DNA from: Pseudomonadota bacterium
GTDB lineage: Bacteria; Myxococcota; Myxococcia; Myxococcales; Myxococcaceae
DNA: 64,000 nucleotides
Assembly (NCBI GenBank): GCA_023423535.1
Contig: JAFAFL010000094.1
Span: 118,580 to 182,579, forward strand
Direction: 5' to 3'
Of this stretch, positions 24,835 to 34,901 are shown piece by piece. The notes below the pieces were generated by a model that was not told where the DNA came from, searched no databases, and worked only from the letters and a program-made list of their open reading frames with translations. The position numbers and the translations under genes are program-made. Numbering within the stretch: the stretch's first letter is position 1; each line of letters starts with the position of its first letter.

Positions 24835-26409
24835 ATGACGAACCTCAATTCGCGCCGGATTGTTTCCCTGCTTTTCATCGCCACCATCGCGGTGGTGTTC
24901 ACGCTCTCCTTCGGACCTGCCAGCCAGACGGGCTGCGGAGCGCCCACGTCCAGCGGCGAGGCCAATACCGCCGCCACCGTGAACGGGAAGGAGATCCCGA
25001 TGATGGAGTTCCGGCGCGCCTACCGGGACCAGCTCAACATGTACCGGCAGCAGGGCATCACCGAGGAGCTCGCCCGGCAGATCGGCCTGCACCGGCAGGT
25101 GCTCGACAACCTCATCAACCAGGAGCTCACCGCGCAGGCGGCGGAGCGGAACGGCATCCAGCCGTCGGACGAGGAGCTGGCGGACCTCATCCACAAGGCG
25201 CCCATCTTCCAGAAGGACGGTCAGTTCGATCCGACCACGTACCGCAACGCGGTGCGCCAGTTCTTCCAGAAGACGCCCGAGCGCTTCGAGGACCAGCTCC
25301 GCCGGCAGATGGCCGGTGACCTGCTCCTCTCCACGGTGGCCGAGTCGGCGACCGTCTCGGAGGACGAGGTCCGCGCGCAGTTCCTCAAGGAGGGCAACAA
25401 GGCGTCCTTGACCTTCGCGCGCTTCACGCCGTCCATGTTCGCGGACAAGGTGCCCGCGCCCACCGCTGATCAGCTCGCCCAGTTCAAGAAGGAGCGCGAG
25501 GACGCGATCAAGGCGAACTACGAGCAGAACAAGTTCCTCTACCACCAGCCGGAGCAGATCAAGGCGCGACACATCCTCATCGGGCTGCCGAACGACGCGC
25601 CCGCGGACCGGGTGAAGGAGGCGCAGGAGAAGGCGGCGAACCTGCGCAAGCAGCTCGTGGACGAGAAGAAGGACTTCGCCGAGCTGGCGAAGCAGTTCAG
25701 CGAGGATCCGGGCTCGCGCGAGAAGGGCGGCGACCTCGGCTGGGCGGGCGCGGACGCGTACGTGAAGCCGTTCTCCGACGCGGCGTTCGCGCTGAAGCCG
25801 GGCGAGATCTCGCAGCCGGTCCAGACGCAGTTCGGCATCCACCTCATCCAGCTCGAGGAGAAGCGCCCGCCGAAGTCGCAGGAGCTCTCCGAGGTGTCCG
25901 ACGAGATCGCGAAGCAGCTGTGGAACAAGGAGAAGGCGAAGGACGTGGCGAAGGCCGAGGCCGAGAGCGCGCTGGCGCAGGTGAAGGCCGGCAAGTCGAT
26001 CGCCGAGCTCTTCCCTGCCCCGCCCGAGGAGGAGACCCGCGGCCGCTTCACCGAGCCGACGAAGCCGGAGGCGACGGAGACCGGCGAGTTCAGCGCGGCG
26101 GCGAGCACCATCCCGAAGCTGGGCGCGGCGCCGGAGCTGCTCCCGGACGTGTTCAAGGGCGAGGGCACCGGGCCGCTCGACCGCGTGTACCCGGCGGGTG
26201 ACGCGTTCGTGATCGCCCAGGTGACCACGCGCGAGAAGCCGGCCGACGCGGCGTTCGACGCGGACAAGGAGAAGCTCACCGCGCAGGCCCGCCAGGCGAA
26301 GCAGATGGAGCTGCGCGACTCCTACGTGAAGGCGCTTCGCGAGAAGGGCGACGTGAAGGTCAACGACGAGGCCATCGAGGACGCGCTCGGGCCCGGCGGC
26401 GAGTCGTAG
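24835..26409 (+). CDS. PpiD/SurA-like peptidylprolyl isomerase foldase
   Basis: A 524-residue protein anchored by one N-terminal membrane helix (about 9-28). A SurA/PpiD-type helical chaperone domain (about 45-200, with VNGKEIPMMEFRRAYRDQL) is followed by a parvulin rotamase domain (about 240-345: ARHILIGLP, FAELAKQFSEDPGSREKGGDLGW, FGIHLIQLEEKRPP). A second, degenerate domain occupies the C-terminal third. It should assist folding of proteins leaving the Sec channel or on their way to the outer membrane. A Cys at position 34 (TGCGA) follows the helix but the context is not a good lipobox. It starts 131 bases from the divergent mreC. Confidence 0.9.
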   Translation: MTNLNSRRIVSLLFIATIAVVFTLSFGPASQTGCGAPTSSGEANTAATVNGKEIPMMEFRRAYRDQLNMYRQQGITEELARQIGLHRQVLDNLINQELTAQAAERNGIQPSDEELADLIHKAPIFQKDGQFDPTTYRNAVRQFFQKTPERFEDQLRRQMAGDLLLSTVAESATVSEDEVRAQFLKEGNKASLTFARFTPSMFADKVPAPTADQLAQFKKEREDAIKANYEQNKFLYHQPEQIKARHILIGLPNDAPADRVKEAQEKAANLRKQLVDEKKDFAELAKQFSEDPGSREKGGDLGWAGADAYVKPFSDAAFALKPGEISQPVQTQFGIHLIQLEEKRPPKSQELSEVSDEIAKQLWNKEKAKDVAKAEAESALAQVKAGKSIAELFPAPPEEETRGRFTEPTKPEATETGEFSAAASTIPKLGAAPELLPDVFKGEGTGPLDRVYPAGDAFVIAQVTTREKPADAAFDADKEKLTAQARQAKQMELRDSYVKALREKGDVKVNDEAIEDALGPGGES

Positions 26410-26437
26410 GCCAACGCTTCAACCCGTAGGTCACGGA

Positions 26438-26465
26438 GGGCTGGGCGCCGCGAGGTGCCTGGCCC
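26438..26465. terminator. Hairpin between convergent foldase and cyclase genes
   Basis: GGGCTGGGCGCC and GGTGCCTGGCCC can form a 12-base RNA stem (three G-U pairs) with a GCGA tetraloop in the 65-base gap between two genes that end facing each other. There is no following T run, so it could act as a terminator only weakly or as a 3'-end stabiliser. Confidence 0.4.
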
Positions 26466-26474
26466 TTCGGCGTT

Positions 26475-27536
26475 TCAGCGCCCGGGCGGCAGGGGCTTCG
26501 CCACGCGCACGTCGTTGCGACCTTCGGACTTGGCCACGTACATCGCGCGGTCGGCGGCCTCGAGCAGCTCGCTGCCGGTCAGGGCGTGAGCGGGGACGCA
26601 GGCGAGCCCGATGCTGGCGGTGAGGCCGATGGAGAGCCCGCGCGCGGCGAGGAAGCGGCGCTGCCGGAACTGATCGCGGATGCGCTGCGCGACGTGGAGC
26701 GCCTGGGCCTCGTCGGTCTCGAGGAGGAGGACCGCGAACTCGTCGCCGCCGAAGCGGAAGGCCGAATCCACGCCGCGGATGGACTCGCGCAAGAGCTCCC
26801 CCACCTCCTGGAGCAGCGCGCTGCCCGCCATGTGGCCGTGGGTGTCGTTGACCTCCTTGAACTTGTCGAGGTCGAGGAACAGCAGCGACAGGGGGTGACC
26901 GAAACGCACCGCGCGCGCGGACTCCTGCTCGAGCTGCGCCCGGAGGTGCCGTGCGTTGTAGAGCCCGGTGTGCTCGTCGGTGATCGTCAGCTCCTGCACC
27001 CGCTGGAAGTTGCGCGCGTTGTCGATGGCGATGCCCGCGAAGTCCGCCACCGCCTGGACCGCCTGCAGGTCGTCGTCGGTGAAGGGCGGCGCGTCCGGTC
27101 CGTTGACGAGCTCGATCACGCCCAGCGGCTTGCCGCGCGAGCGCAGGGGCACCGCGAGCAGCGACTCGGTGTGGAACTCGGAGGCCGCATCGAAGCGCTC
27201 GGCGAAGCGCGGGTCGGTGCGCGCGTGGTCGATTCTCTGCGGCTCGCCCGACTGGAAGACCGTGCCGGCGATGCCCTCGCCCGGCTTGATGCGCAGGCCC
27301 TTGAGGGCGTCCGCGCCCGGGCCCACCGCGATCTCGAAGTAGAGCTCGCCGGTCTTCTCGTCCACCAGCAGCAGCGACCAGTTCGACGGGCGCAGCAGCA
27401 CGCTGACCTTCTGCATCACCAGCTCGAGCACCGTGCGCAGCTCGAGCGTGGAGGTCAGCGCCTTGGCGATCTCGTTGAAGGCGGCGATCTGCTCGATCGT
27501 CCGCTTCATGGCGCCGAGGAGATCGGTGGGCTTCAT
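26475..27536 (-). CDS. GAF-domain diguanylate cyclase
   Basis: This 353-residue protein has a GAF sensor domain (about 10-175) followed by a GGDEF domain that makes cyclic di-GMP from two GTP. The active-site loop reads FRFGGDEFA, preceded at the proper 5-residue distance by RGVD, the RxxD inhibitory I-site, so product inhibition is likely retained. The Mg-binding Asp is in FLDLDKFKEVNDTHGH. No membrane helix is present, so it senses a cytosolic or small-molecule signal. I placed the start at the ATG 27536, in a position to leave a leader of 19 bases to the divergent maf start; two further in-frame ATGs lie upstream. Confidence 0.9.
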   Translation of the reverse strand: MKPTDLLGAMKRTIEQIAAFNEIAKALTSTLELRTVLELVMQKVSVLLRPSNWSLLLVDEKTGELYFEIAVGPGADALKGLRIKPGEGIAGTVFQSGEPQRIDHARTDPRFAERFDAASEFHTESLLAVPLRSRGKPLGVIELVNGPDAPPFTDDDLQAVQAVADFAGIAIDNARNFQRVQELTITDEHTGLYNARHLRAQLEQESARAVRFGHPLSLLFLDLDKFKEVNDTHGHMAGSALLQEVGELLRESIRGVDSAFRFGGDEFAVLLLETDEAQALHVAQRIRDQFRQRRFLAARGLSIGLTASIGLACVPAHALTGSELLEAADRAMYVAKSEGRNDVRVAKPLPPGR

Positions 27537-27555
27537 CTGGGGAAGGCGCCGTAAC

Positions 27556-28167
27556 ATGCGGCCCCACATGGGTCAAAACTGGCAGCTGGTGCTGGCATCC
27601 GCCTCCCCTCGCCGCAGGGAGCTGCTCGCGGGGCTGGGCGTCACCTTCGAGGTCTCGCCCGCGGACGTGGACGAGCGCGTTCATCCCGGCGAGGACGCGC
27701 GCGCCTACGTGCGGCGCGTGGCGAGGGAAAAGGCGGCAAAGGCGGCGCAGGGCGCGGCGGGAAAGCGCGTGCTCGCGGCGGACACCTCGGTGGTGCTCGA
27801 CGACGAGGTGCTGGGCAAGCCTTCCGACGCGGAGGACGCGAAGCGCATGTTGCGGCGGCTCAGCGGGCGCGCGCACTGGGTCTTCACCGCGGTGGCGCTG
27901 GACGGCCCTTCACGCGACGAGCTCCTCGTGGAGACGCGGGTGCACTTCCGCGAGCTTACGGAGGGAGAGATCGCCTGGTACGTCTCGACCGGCGAGCCCC
28001 TGGACAAGGCGGGCGCGTACGGGATCCAGGGCCGCGCGGGCATGTTCGTCGAGCGCATCGAGGGCAGCCCCTCCAACGTGATCGGTCTGCCGCTGGCCGA
28101 GACGGTCGCGCTGCTCGAGCGGGCGGGACATCCCCTGCCCTTCAAGACCGAAGGGAGCGGCAGATGA
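27556..28167 (+). CDS. maf: Maf-family nucleotide pyrophosphatase
   Basis: A 203-residue house-cleaning enzyme that hydrolyses non-canonical nucleoside triphosphates. Family marks are LVLASASPRRRELLAGLGV, the VSPADVDE stretch, VLAADTSVVLDDEVLGKPSDAEDAKRML with the catalytic Asp, and the TGEPLDKAGAYGIQG loop. I chose ATG 27556 because GGGGAAGG lies 9 bases upstream; an ATG at 27568 is the alternative. It overlaps yggS by ATGA. Confidence 0.92.
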   Translation: MRPHMGQNWQLVLASASPRRRELLAGLGVTFEVSPADVDERVHPGEDARAYVRRVAREKAAKAAQGAAGKRVLAADTSVVLDDEVLGKPSDAEDAKRMLRRLSGRAHWVFTAVALDGPSRDELLVETRVHFRELTEGEIAWYVSTGEPLDKAGAYGIQGRAGMFVERIEGSPSNVIGLPLAETVALLERAGHPLPFKTEGSGR

Positions 28168-28850
28168 GCGGGGTGGCGGAGCGGCTCGAGACGATCCATC
28201 AGAAGATCGAAGCGGCGTGCAGACGCGCGGGGCGGAGGCCGGAAGAGGTCTCGCTGCTCGCGGTGTCGAAGCTCATGCCCTCCTCGCTCATCCGCGAGGC
28301 GTACGCCGCGGGACAGCGCGCGTTCGGCGAGAACTACGCGCAGGAGCTTCGCGACAAGGCGAAGGAGCTCGCCGGACTGGAGGGCCTCCGCTGGCACGCC
28401 ATCGGCCCCCTGCAGTCGAACAAGGCGAAGTACGTGGCGGACGTGGCCCACGCGTTCCACGCGCTCGATCGACTGGGCGTCGCGGAGGAGCTGTCGAAGC
28501 GGCGCGTCTCCGGTCCCGGTTCGGCGCTGCCTCCCTTGAAGTGCTTCCTCGAGGTGAACGTCGCCGCGGAGAGCACGAAGAGCGGCGTGTCGCCGGAAGG
28601 TGCAGCCCAGCTGCTCGAAGGGGTGCGCCGGCTGCCGGGCCTCGAGGTGGTGGGGCTGATGGCGCTGCCGCCGCTGCAAGACGATCCGGAGCGGATGCGC
28701 GAACCCTTCCGCGCGCTGCGCGAGCTGGCCCGGACGCTGGGCCTGCCCGAGCTGTCCATGGGCACCACCGGAGATTTCGAGATCGCGATCGAAGAGGGCG
28801 CGACGGTCGTTCGCGTGGGCACGGCGATCTTCGGCGCGCGGCCCGTGTGA
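28164..28850 (+). CDS. yggS: YggS-family pyridoxal phosphate homeostasis protein
   Basis: This 228-residue single-domain PLP-binding protein has the fold of alanine-racemase type III enzymes without known catalysis; it helps keep PLP and amino-acid pools in balance. PLP-binding Lys is in LLAVSKLMP; other marks are QRAFGENYAQEL, WHAIGPLQSNKAKYV, FLEVNVAAESTKSG, VVGLMALPP, LSMGTTGDFEIAIEEGATVVRVGTAIFG. The ATG overlaps the maf stop as ATGA. Confidence 0.94.
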   Translation: MSGVAERLETIHQKIEAACRRAGRRPEEVSLLAVSKLMPSSLIREAYAAGQRAFGENYAQELRDKAKELAGLEGLRWHAIGPLQSNKAKYVADVAHAFHALDRLGVAEELSKRRVSGPGSALPPLKCFLEVNVAAESTKSGVSPEGAAQLLEGVRRLPGLEVVGLMALPPLQDDPERMREPFRALRELARTLGLPELSMGTTGDFEIAIEEGATVVRVGTAIFGARPV

Positions 28851-28889
28851 AACAGCGAGGAAAAATCTTGGAATAACGCGCGTTTGAAG

Positions 28890-28917
28890 TTGCCCCGAGC
28901 GGCTCAGCGGGTATTAG
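28890..28917 (+). promoter_or_regulatory. Possible promoter of the mrp operon
   Basis: TTGCCC and TATTAG hexamers with a 16-base spacer lie 44 bases before the TTG start of mrpAB, in the 110-base gap after yggS. Each matches the vegetative consensus at four of six positions, so this is a candidate only. Confidence 0.3.
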
Positions 28918-28960
28918 GAACGGACGCCCCGAACCCCCACCCTTCACGCTGGACCGCCCG

Positions 28961-31819
28961 TTGGCTTCTCTGCTCCTCGTCGCGATCCTGATCGTGCCCT
29001 TCCTGGGCAGCGTCGTCACGTCGCTGCTCCCGGCGAAGGCGCGCAACACTGCCGCCTGGCTCTCGGGCGCGGTGGCGGCGTGCAGCCTCGCGCTGACCGT
29101 CTACCTGCACTCGCTCGTCGAGGGCGGCGGCACCGTCAAGTTCACGCTGCCCTGGATGCCCGAACAGGGCCTCTCCTTCATCCTCCGGCTGGATGGGCTC
29201 GCCTGGCTCTTCTCGATCCTCGTCACCGGGATCGGCGTGCTGGTGGTGCTCTACGCGCGCTACTACCTCTCGTCCGAAGATCCGGCGCCGAGGTTCTTCA
29301 GCCACCTGCTCGCGTTCATGGGCGCGATGCTCGGCCTCGTCCTCGCGGGCGACCTGCTGATGCTCGCCTTCTTCTGGGAGCTGACGAGCGTCTTCTCCTT
29401 CCTGCTCATCGGCTACTGGTACCAGAGCTCGGCCGCCCGAGACGGCGCGCGTATGGCCTTCACCGTCACCGGCATCGGCGGGCTCTGCCTCTTCGCGGGC
29501 CTCCTGGTGGTGGGCCACATCGCGGGCTCCTACGATCTCGAGCGCGTGCTCGCCTCCGGCGACGTCATCCGCGCGCACCCGCTCTACGCCACCGCGGTGG
29601 TGCTGGTGCTCATCGGCGCGCTGACGAAGAGCGCCCAGTTCCCCTTCCACTTCTGGCTCCCGCAGGCCATGGCCGCGCCCACGCCGGTCTCCGCCTACCT
29701 GCACTCCGCCACCATGGTGAAGGCGGGCATCTTCCTCATGGCGAGGATGTGGCCGGCGCTGGCGGGCACCGAGCTGTGGTTCTGGATCGTCGGCGGCGCG
29801 GGGATGACCACGCTGCTGTTCGGCGGCTTCTGCGCGATCTTCCAGCAGGACCTCAAGGGGCTCCTCGCCTACTCCACCATCAGCCACCTCGGCCTCATCA
29901 CCCTGCTGCTGGGGCTGAACACCGAGCTGGCAATGGTGGCGGCGATCTTCCACGTGATGAACCACGGCACCTTCAAGGCGTCGCTGTTCATGGCGGCGGG
30001 GATCATCGACCACGAGGCGGGCACGCGCGACATGCGCAGGCTCTCCGGTCTCGCGAAGATGATGCCGTGGACGACCGCGCTGGCGGTGGTGGCCTCGGCG
30101 GCCATGGCCGGCGTGCCGCTGCTCAACGGGTTCATCTCCAAGGAGATGTTCCTCGCCTCGTCTCTGGGCCTCGAGCGCGGAAAGCTCTTCGACGTGGGCC
30201 TGCCGATCCTCGCCACCGTGGCGAGCATCTTCAGCGTCGCCTACTCGGTGCGCTTCATCCGGCGGACCTTCTTCGGCCAGCCGCCCACGGATCTGCCGCG
30301 CACGCCGCACGAGCCGCCCCGCTGGATGCGCCTGCCGGTGGAGCTCCTCGTCCTCGCCTGCATCCTCGTGGGGATCCTGCCGCAGCTTCTGGTGGGCGGG
30401 ATGCTCGAGGACGCGGTGCGCAGCGTGCTCGGAACCGTGCCCGAGTACAGCCTCGGGCTGTGGCACGGGTTCAACCTCCCGCTCTTGATGAGCGCGGTCG
30501 CGCTGGTGGGCGGCGCGCTGCTCTACGTGGCGCTGATCCCCTGGCTCAAGCGCGGCATCGAAGGGCCGCCGCTGTTGCGCCACATCCACGGCCGGAAGAT
30601 CTTCGACTGGATCCTCGTCGGGCTCTCCTGGCGGCTGGCGCGCACGCTGGAGGAGCGGCTGGGCACGAAGCGGCTGCAGCCGCAGCTGTTCATCGTGGTG
30701 CTGGTGGCGGTCCTCGCGGGCGCGGTGCCCTTGTGGGCCGGCATCTCGCACGGTGGAAGGCCGCCGCTGGACCTGGACTACGCGTTCGTGCTCCTCGTGC
30801 TGGTCGGCACCGCCTGCGCGGTGGGCGCGGCGTGGTTCGCGAAGTTCCACCGGGTGACCGCGCTGATGCTGATGAGCGGCGCCGGCCTCGTCACCACGCT
30901 GGCGTTCGTCTGGTTCAGCGCCCCGGACCTCGCGCTCACGCAGCTGCTGGTGGAGATCGCGACGACGGTGCTCATCTTCCTCGGCCTGCGCTGGCTGCCG
31001 CAGCGACGGCCGGGGCTGGACCTCAAGCTCACCGTCCGCGACCGGGCGCGCCGCGTGCGCGACTTCCTCCTGGCGGTCACCGCGGGCGGCGGCGTGGCCT
31101 TCATCGCCTGGGCAATGATGACGCGCCCCCTGCCGGCGACGATCTCCGAGTTCTTCCTCCAGCGCGCCTACACCGAGGGCGGCGGCACCAACGTGGTGAA
31201 CGTCATCCTCGTGGACTTCCGCGGCTTCGACACCCTGGGCGAGATCACCGTGCTCGGCGTGGTGTCGCTCACCGTGTTCGCGCTCTTGCGCCGGTTCCGT
31301 CCCTCGCCGGAGAGCCTCGGGCCGCCGCGTCCGGACTTCGCCGCCACCACCGTGCGTCACGACATGCGCGTGCCGTCGGTGACCCTGCGGATGATGCTGC
31401 CGGTCATCGGCATGGTCGCCGTGTACCTCTTCCTCCGCGGGCACGACCGGCCGGGCGGCGGCTTCATCGCCGGCATCACGCTCTCCCTCGCGTTCGTGCT
31501 CCAGTACATCGCCCGAGGCACGCGCTGGGTGGAGGACCAGCTGCGCATCCACCCCATGCGGTGGATCGCCGGCGGGCTGCTCTGCGCGGGGCTCACCGGA
31601 CTGGGCGCGCTGTTCTTCGGCCGCCCGTTCCTCACCTCGTATCACTCGTACGCGGACCTCCCCCTCTTCGGGCAGGTGCCGCTGGTCTCCGCGCTCTTCT
31701 TCGATCTGGGCGTCTTCCTGCTGGTGGTCGGAGCGACGGTGCTCATCCTCGTCGCGCTCGGTCACCAGTCCATCCGCACGCACCGCGCCGCGGGCGCGCC
31801 CCCTCCGGAGGATGACTGA
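28961..31819 (+). CDS. mrpA: Mrp/Pha monovalent cation-proton antiporter, fused subunits A and B
   Basis: A 952-residue polytopic protein. Residues 1 to about 780 are MrpA, with the complex-I-like proton-channel residues in LAFFWELTSVFSFLLIGYW (membrane Glu) and GALTKSAQFPFHFWLPQAM (membrane Lys). The C-terminal 150 residues from about VTLRMMLPVIGMVAVYLFLRGHDRPGGGFIAG onward are a complete MrpB-like domain. This AB fusion is the group-2 (PhaAB) arrangement. Start is taken as TTG 28961; no better start is seen upstream and no strong ribosome site is visible. It is the first gene of the six-gene operon and overlaps mrpC as TGATG. The complex exports Na+ or K+ in exchange for H+. Confidence 0.93.
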   Translation: MASLLLVAILIVPFLGSVVTSLLPAKARNTAAWLSGAVAACSLALTVYLHSLVEGGGTVKFTLPWMPEQGLSFILRLDGLAWLFSILVTGIGVLVVLYARYYLSSEDPAPRFFSHLLAFMGAMLGLVLAGDLLMLAFFWELTSVFSFLLIGYWYQSSAARDGARMAFTVTGIGGLCLFAGLLVVGHIAGSYDLERVLASGDVIRAHPLYATAVVLVLIGALTKSAQFPFHFWLPQAMAAPTPVSAYLHSATMVKAGIFLMARMWPALAGTELWFWIVGGAGMTTLLFGGFCAIFQQDLKGLLAYSTISHLGLITLLLGLNTELAMVAAIFHVMNHGTFKASLFMAAGIIDHEAGTRDMRRLSGLAKMMPWTTALAVVASAAMAGVPLLNGFISKEMFLASSLGLERGKLFDVGLPILATVASIFSVAYSVRFIRRTFFGQPPTDLPRTPHEPPRWMRLPVELLVLACILVGILPQLLVGGMLEDAVRSVLGTVPEYSLGLWHGFNLPLLMSAVALVGGALLYVALIPWLKRGIEGPPLLRHIHGRKIFDWILVGLSWRLARTLEERLGTKRLQPQLFIVVLVAVLAGAVPLWAGISHGGRPPLDLDYAFVLLVLVGTACAVGAAWFAKFHRVTALMLMSGAGLVTTLAFVWFSAPDLALTQLLVEIATTVLIFLGLRWLPQRRPGLDLKLTVRDRARRVRDFLLAVTAGGGVAFIAWAMMTRPLPATISEFFLQRAYTEGGGTNVVNVILVDFRGFDTLGEITVLGVVSLTVFALLRRFRPSPESLGPPRPDFAATTVRHDMRVPSVTLRMMLPVIGMVAVYLFLRGHDRPGGGFIAGITLSLAFVLQYIARGTRWVEDQLRIHPMRWIAGGLLCAGLTGLGALFFGRPFLTSYHSYADLPLFGQVPLVSALFFDLGVFLLVVGATVLILVALGHQSIRTHRAAGAPPPEDD

Positions 31820-32159
31820 TGGAGCTCGCGTTCGCGCTCTACATCGGCGTGCTCGTCGCCGCCGGGCTGTGGCTCGTCTTCCGCCCCCGTACCTTCCAGG
31901 TGATCGTGGGCCTGTCGCTCATCTCCTACGGGGTGAACCTCTTCATCTTCGCCTCCGGCAGGCTGACCTTCGGCGCGCCGCCGCTGCTGGAGAAGGGCGA
32001 GGTCGGTGACCTCTCGCGCTTCGACGACCCGCTGCCGCAGTCGCTGGTGCTCACCGCGATCGTCATCGGCTTCGCGATGATGGCGCTCTTCCTCGTGGTG
32101 CTGCTCGCCTCGCGCGGCCTCACCCGCACGGATCACGTGGACGGAAAGGAGCCGCAGCC

Positions 32160-32163
<4 letters not shown>
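31819..32163 (+). CDS. mrpC: Mrp antiporter subunit C
   Basis: A 114-residue NuoK-like subunit with three membrane helices (ALYIGVLVAAGLWLVF, VIVGLSLISYGVNLFIFASG, VLTAIVIGFAMMALFLVVLLA). Its ATG overlaps the mrpAB stop as TGATG, and its stop overlaps the mrpD GTG. Confidence 0.92.
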
Positions 32164-33727
<1,564 letters not shown>

Positions 33728-33731
<4 letters not shown>

Positions 33732-34216
33732 GCCGCCTCGTCCCGTTCATGCCCATCACGCTCGCGCTGTGGGCGCTGTGGCTGCTGCTCAACTGGTCCG
33801 TCTCGCCCGGGCACCTGCTCATCGGCTTCCTGCTCGCGGTGTTCGGCTCGCGGGTGCTCGGCCGGCTGGAGTTGCCTCCGCTGCGGATACGAAAGCCGCT
33901 GCGCGTGCTGCAGCTGTTGGTACTCGTCGTCGGCGACATCATCCGCTCGAACCTCACCGTGGCGCTGCTCGTGCTGCGCGGCGGCCGTCGCAAGGGCCAG
34001 CCGAAGTTCCTGCAGATCCCGCTCGATCTGACGAACCCGTGGGGCATCGCCCTGCTGGCGGCGATCATCTCCTCCACGCCGGGCACCATCTGGGGCCGCT
34101 ACAACCGGACGCACAGCGTGCTGCTCCTGCACGTCTTCGACATGCTCGACGAGGCCGAGTGGGTGCGCACGATCAAGGACCGCTACGAGAAGCGGGTGAT
34201 GGAGATCTTCGAATGA
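33728..34216 (+). CDS. mrpE: Mrp antiporter subunit E
   Basis: This 162-residue subunit has two or three N-terminal membrane helices and a cytosolic C-terminus with the family stretch ALLAAIISSTPGTIWGRYNRTHSVLLLHVFD. GTG start at 33728 overlaps mrpD as GTGA; its stop overlaps the mrpF ATG. Confidence 0.92.
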
Positions 34217-34497
34217 GCGCGGTGGCGATCCTCAACCTGGCCATCGACGTGGCGCGGGTGCTCCTCGTGCTGGCGATGATCGCGTCCGCCGTCCGGCTCT
34301 TCCGCGGCCCGAGGGCCCAGGACCGGGTGCTCGGGCTCGACACGCTCTACCTCTCCGGCATGCTGCTGCTCATCACCTACGGCATCCGCGAGGGCACCGC
34401 GATCTTCTTCGACGTGGCGCTGATCATCGTGGTGCTCGGGTTCACCGGCACGGTGGCGGCGGCGCGCTTCCTTCTCCGCGGCGAGGTGATCGAATGA
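34213..34497 (+). CDS. mrpF: Mrp antiporter subunit F
   Basis: A 94-residue three-helix subunit. The family pattern MIASAVRLFRGPRAQDRVLGLDTLYLSGMLLL is clear, as is the second helix IFFDVALIIVVLGFTGTVAAARFLLRGEVIE. Overlaps mrpE and mrpG by ATGA. Confidence 0.92.
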   Translation: MSAVAILNLAIDVARVLLVLAMIASAVRLFRGPRAQDRVLGLDTLYLSGMLLLITYGIREGTAIFFDVALIIVVLGFTGTVAAARFLLRGEVIE

Positions 34498-34892
34498 GCA
34501 CCGCGGATCTGCCCTCGGTCGTCGAGCTGCCGCTGCCGGTGGCGATCCTCGTGGGGCTGATGCTCGTGTTCGGCTCCGCGCTGACGCTGCTGGGAACGGT
34601 GGGCGCGCTGATCCTGAACTCGTTCTACGACCGCGTGCACCCTCCGACCCTGGGCGCCACGCTGGGCGCGGCGCTGATCATCGGCGCGTCGATGATCTAC
34701 TTCTCCGTCACCGAGGCGCGGCTGGTGGTGCAGGAGGTGGTGCTCCTCATCTTCCTCTTCATCACCTCGCCGGTGACGCTGCTGCTCATCGTCCGCGCGA
34801 GCCTCCACCGCGACCGGGTCGAAGGCAGAAGTCCCGTCCCCGAGTTCGACGCGCTCGAGGACGAGCCGCCGCCCGAGCGCGAGATCCGGTAG
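34494..34892 (+). CDS. mrpG: Mrp antiporter subunit G
   Basis: A 132-residue three-helix subunit with the MrpG signature TVGALILNSFYDRVHPPTLGATLGAALIIGASMIYF. The acidic C-terminal tail (FDALEDEPPPEREIR) is soluble. Its ATG overlaps the mrpF stop. It ends the operon and faces the oxidoreductase gene 9 bases away. Confidence 0.92.
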   Translation: MSTADLPSVVELPLPVAILVGLMLVFGSALTLLGTVGALILNSFYDRVHPPTLGATLGAALIIGASMIYFSVTEARLVVQEVVLLIFLFITSPVTLLLIVRASLHRDRVEGRSPVPEFDALEDEPPPEREIR

Positions 34893-34901
34893 CGCCGCCG
34901 C

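Noticed and set aside
27537..27569. Longer start of the GGDEF protein at ATG 27569
   Set aside because: It would share CATG with an alternative maf ATG and put the start inside the maf leader; the GAF region begins properly from 27536.
28904..31783. A 959-codon open frame on the minus strand opposite mrpAB, and similar long antisense frames opposite comEC, the NRPS and hem genes
   Set aside because: Caused by high GC and the third-position bias of the true genes; they are Arg/His/Gln-rich, lack family motifs and ribosome sites.
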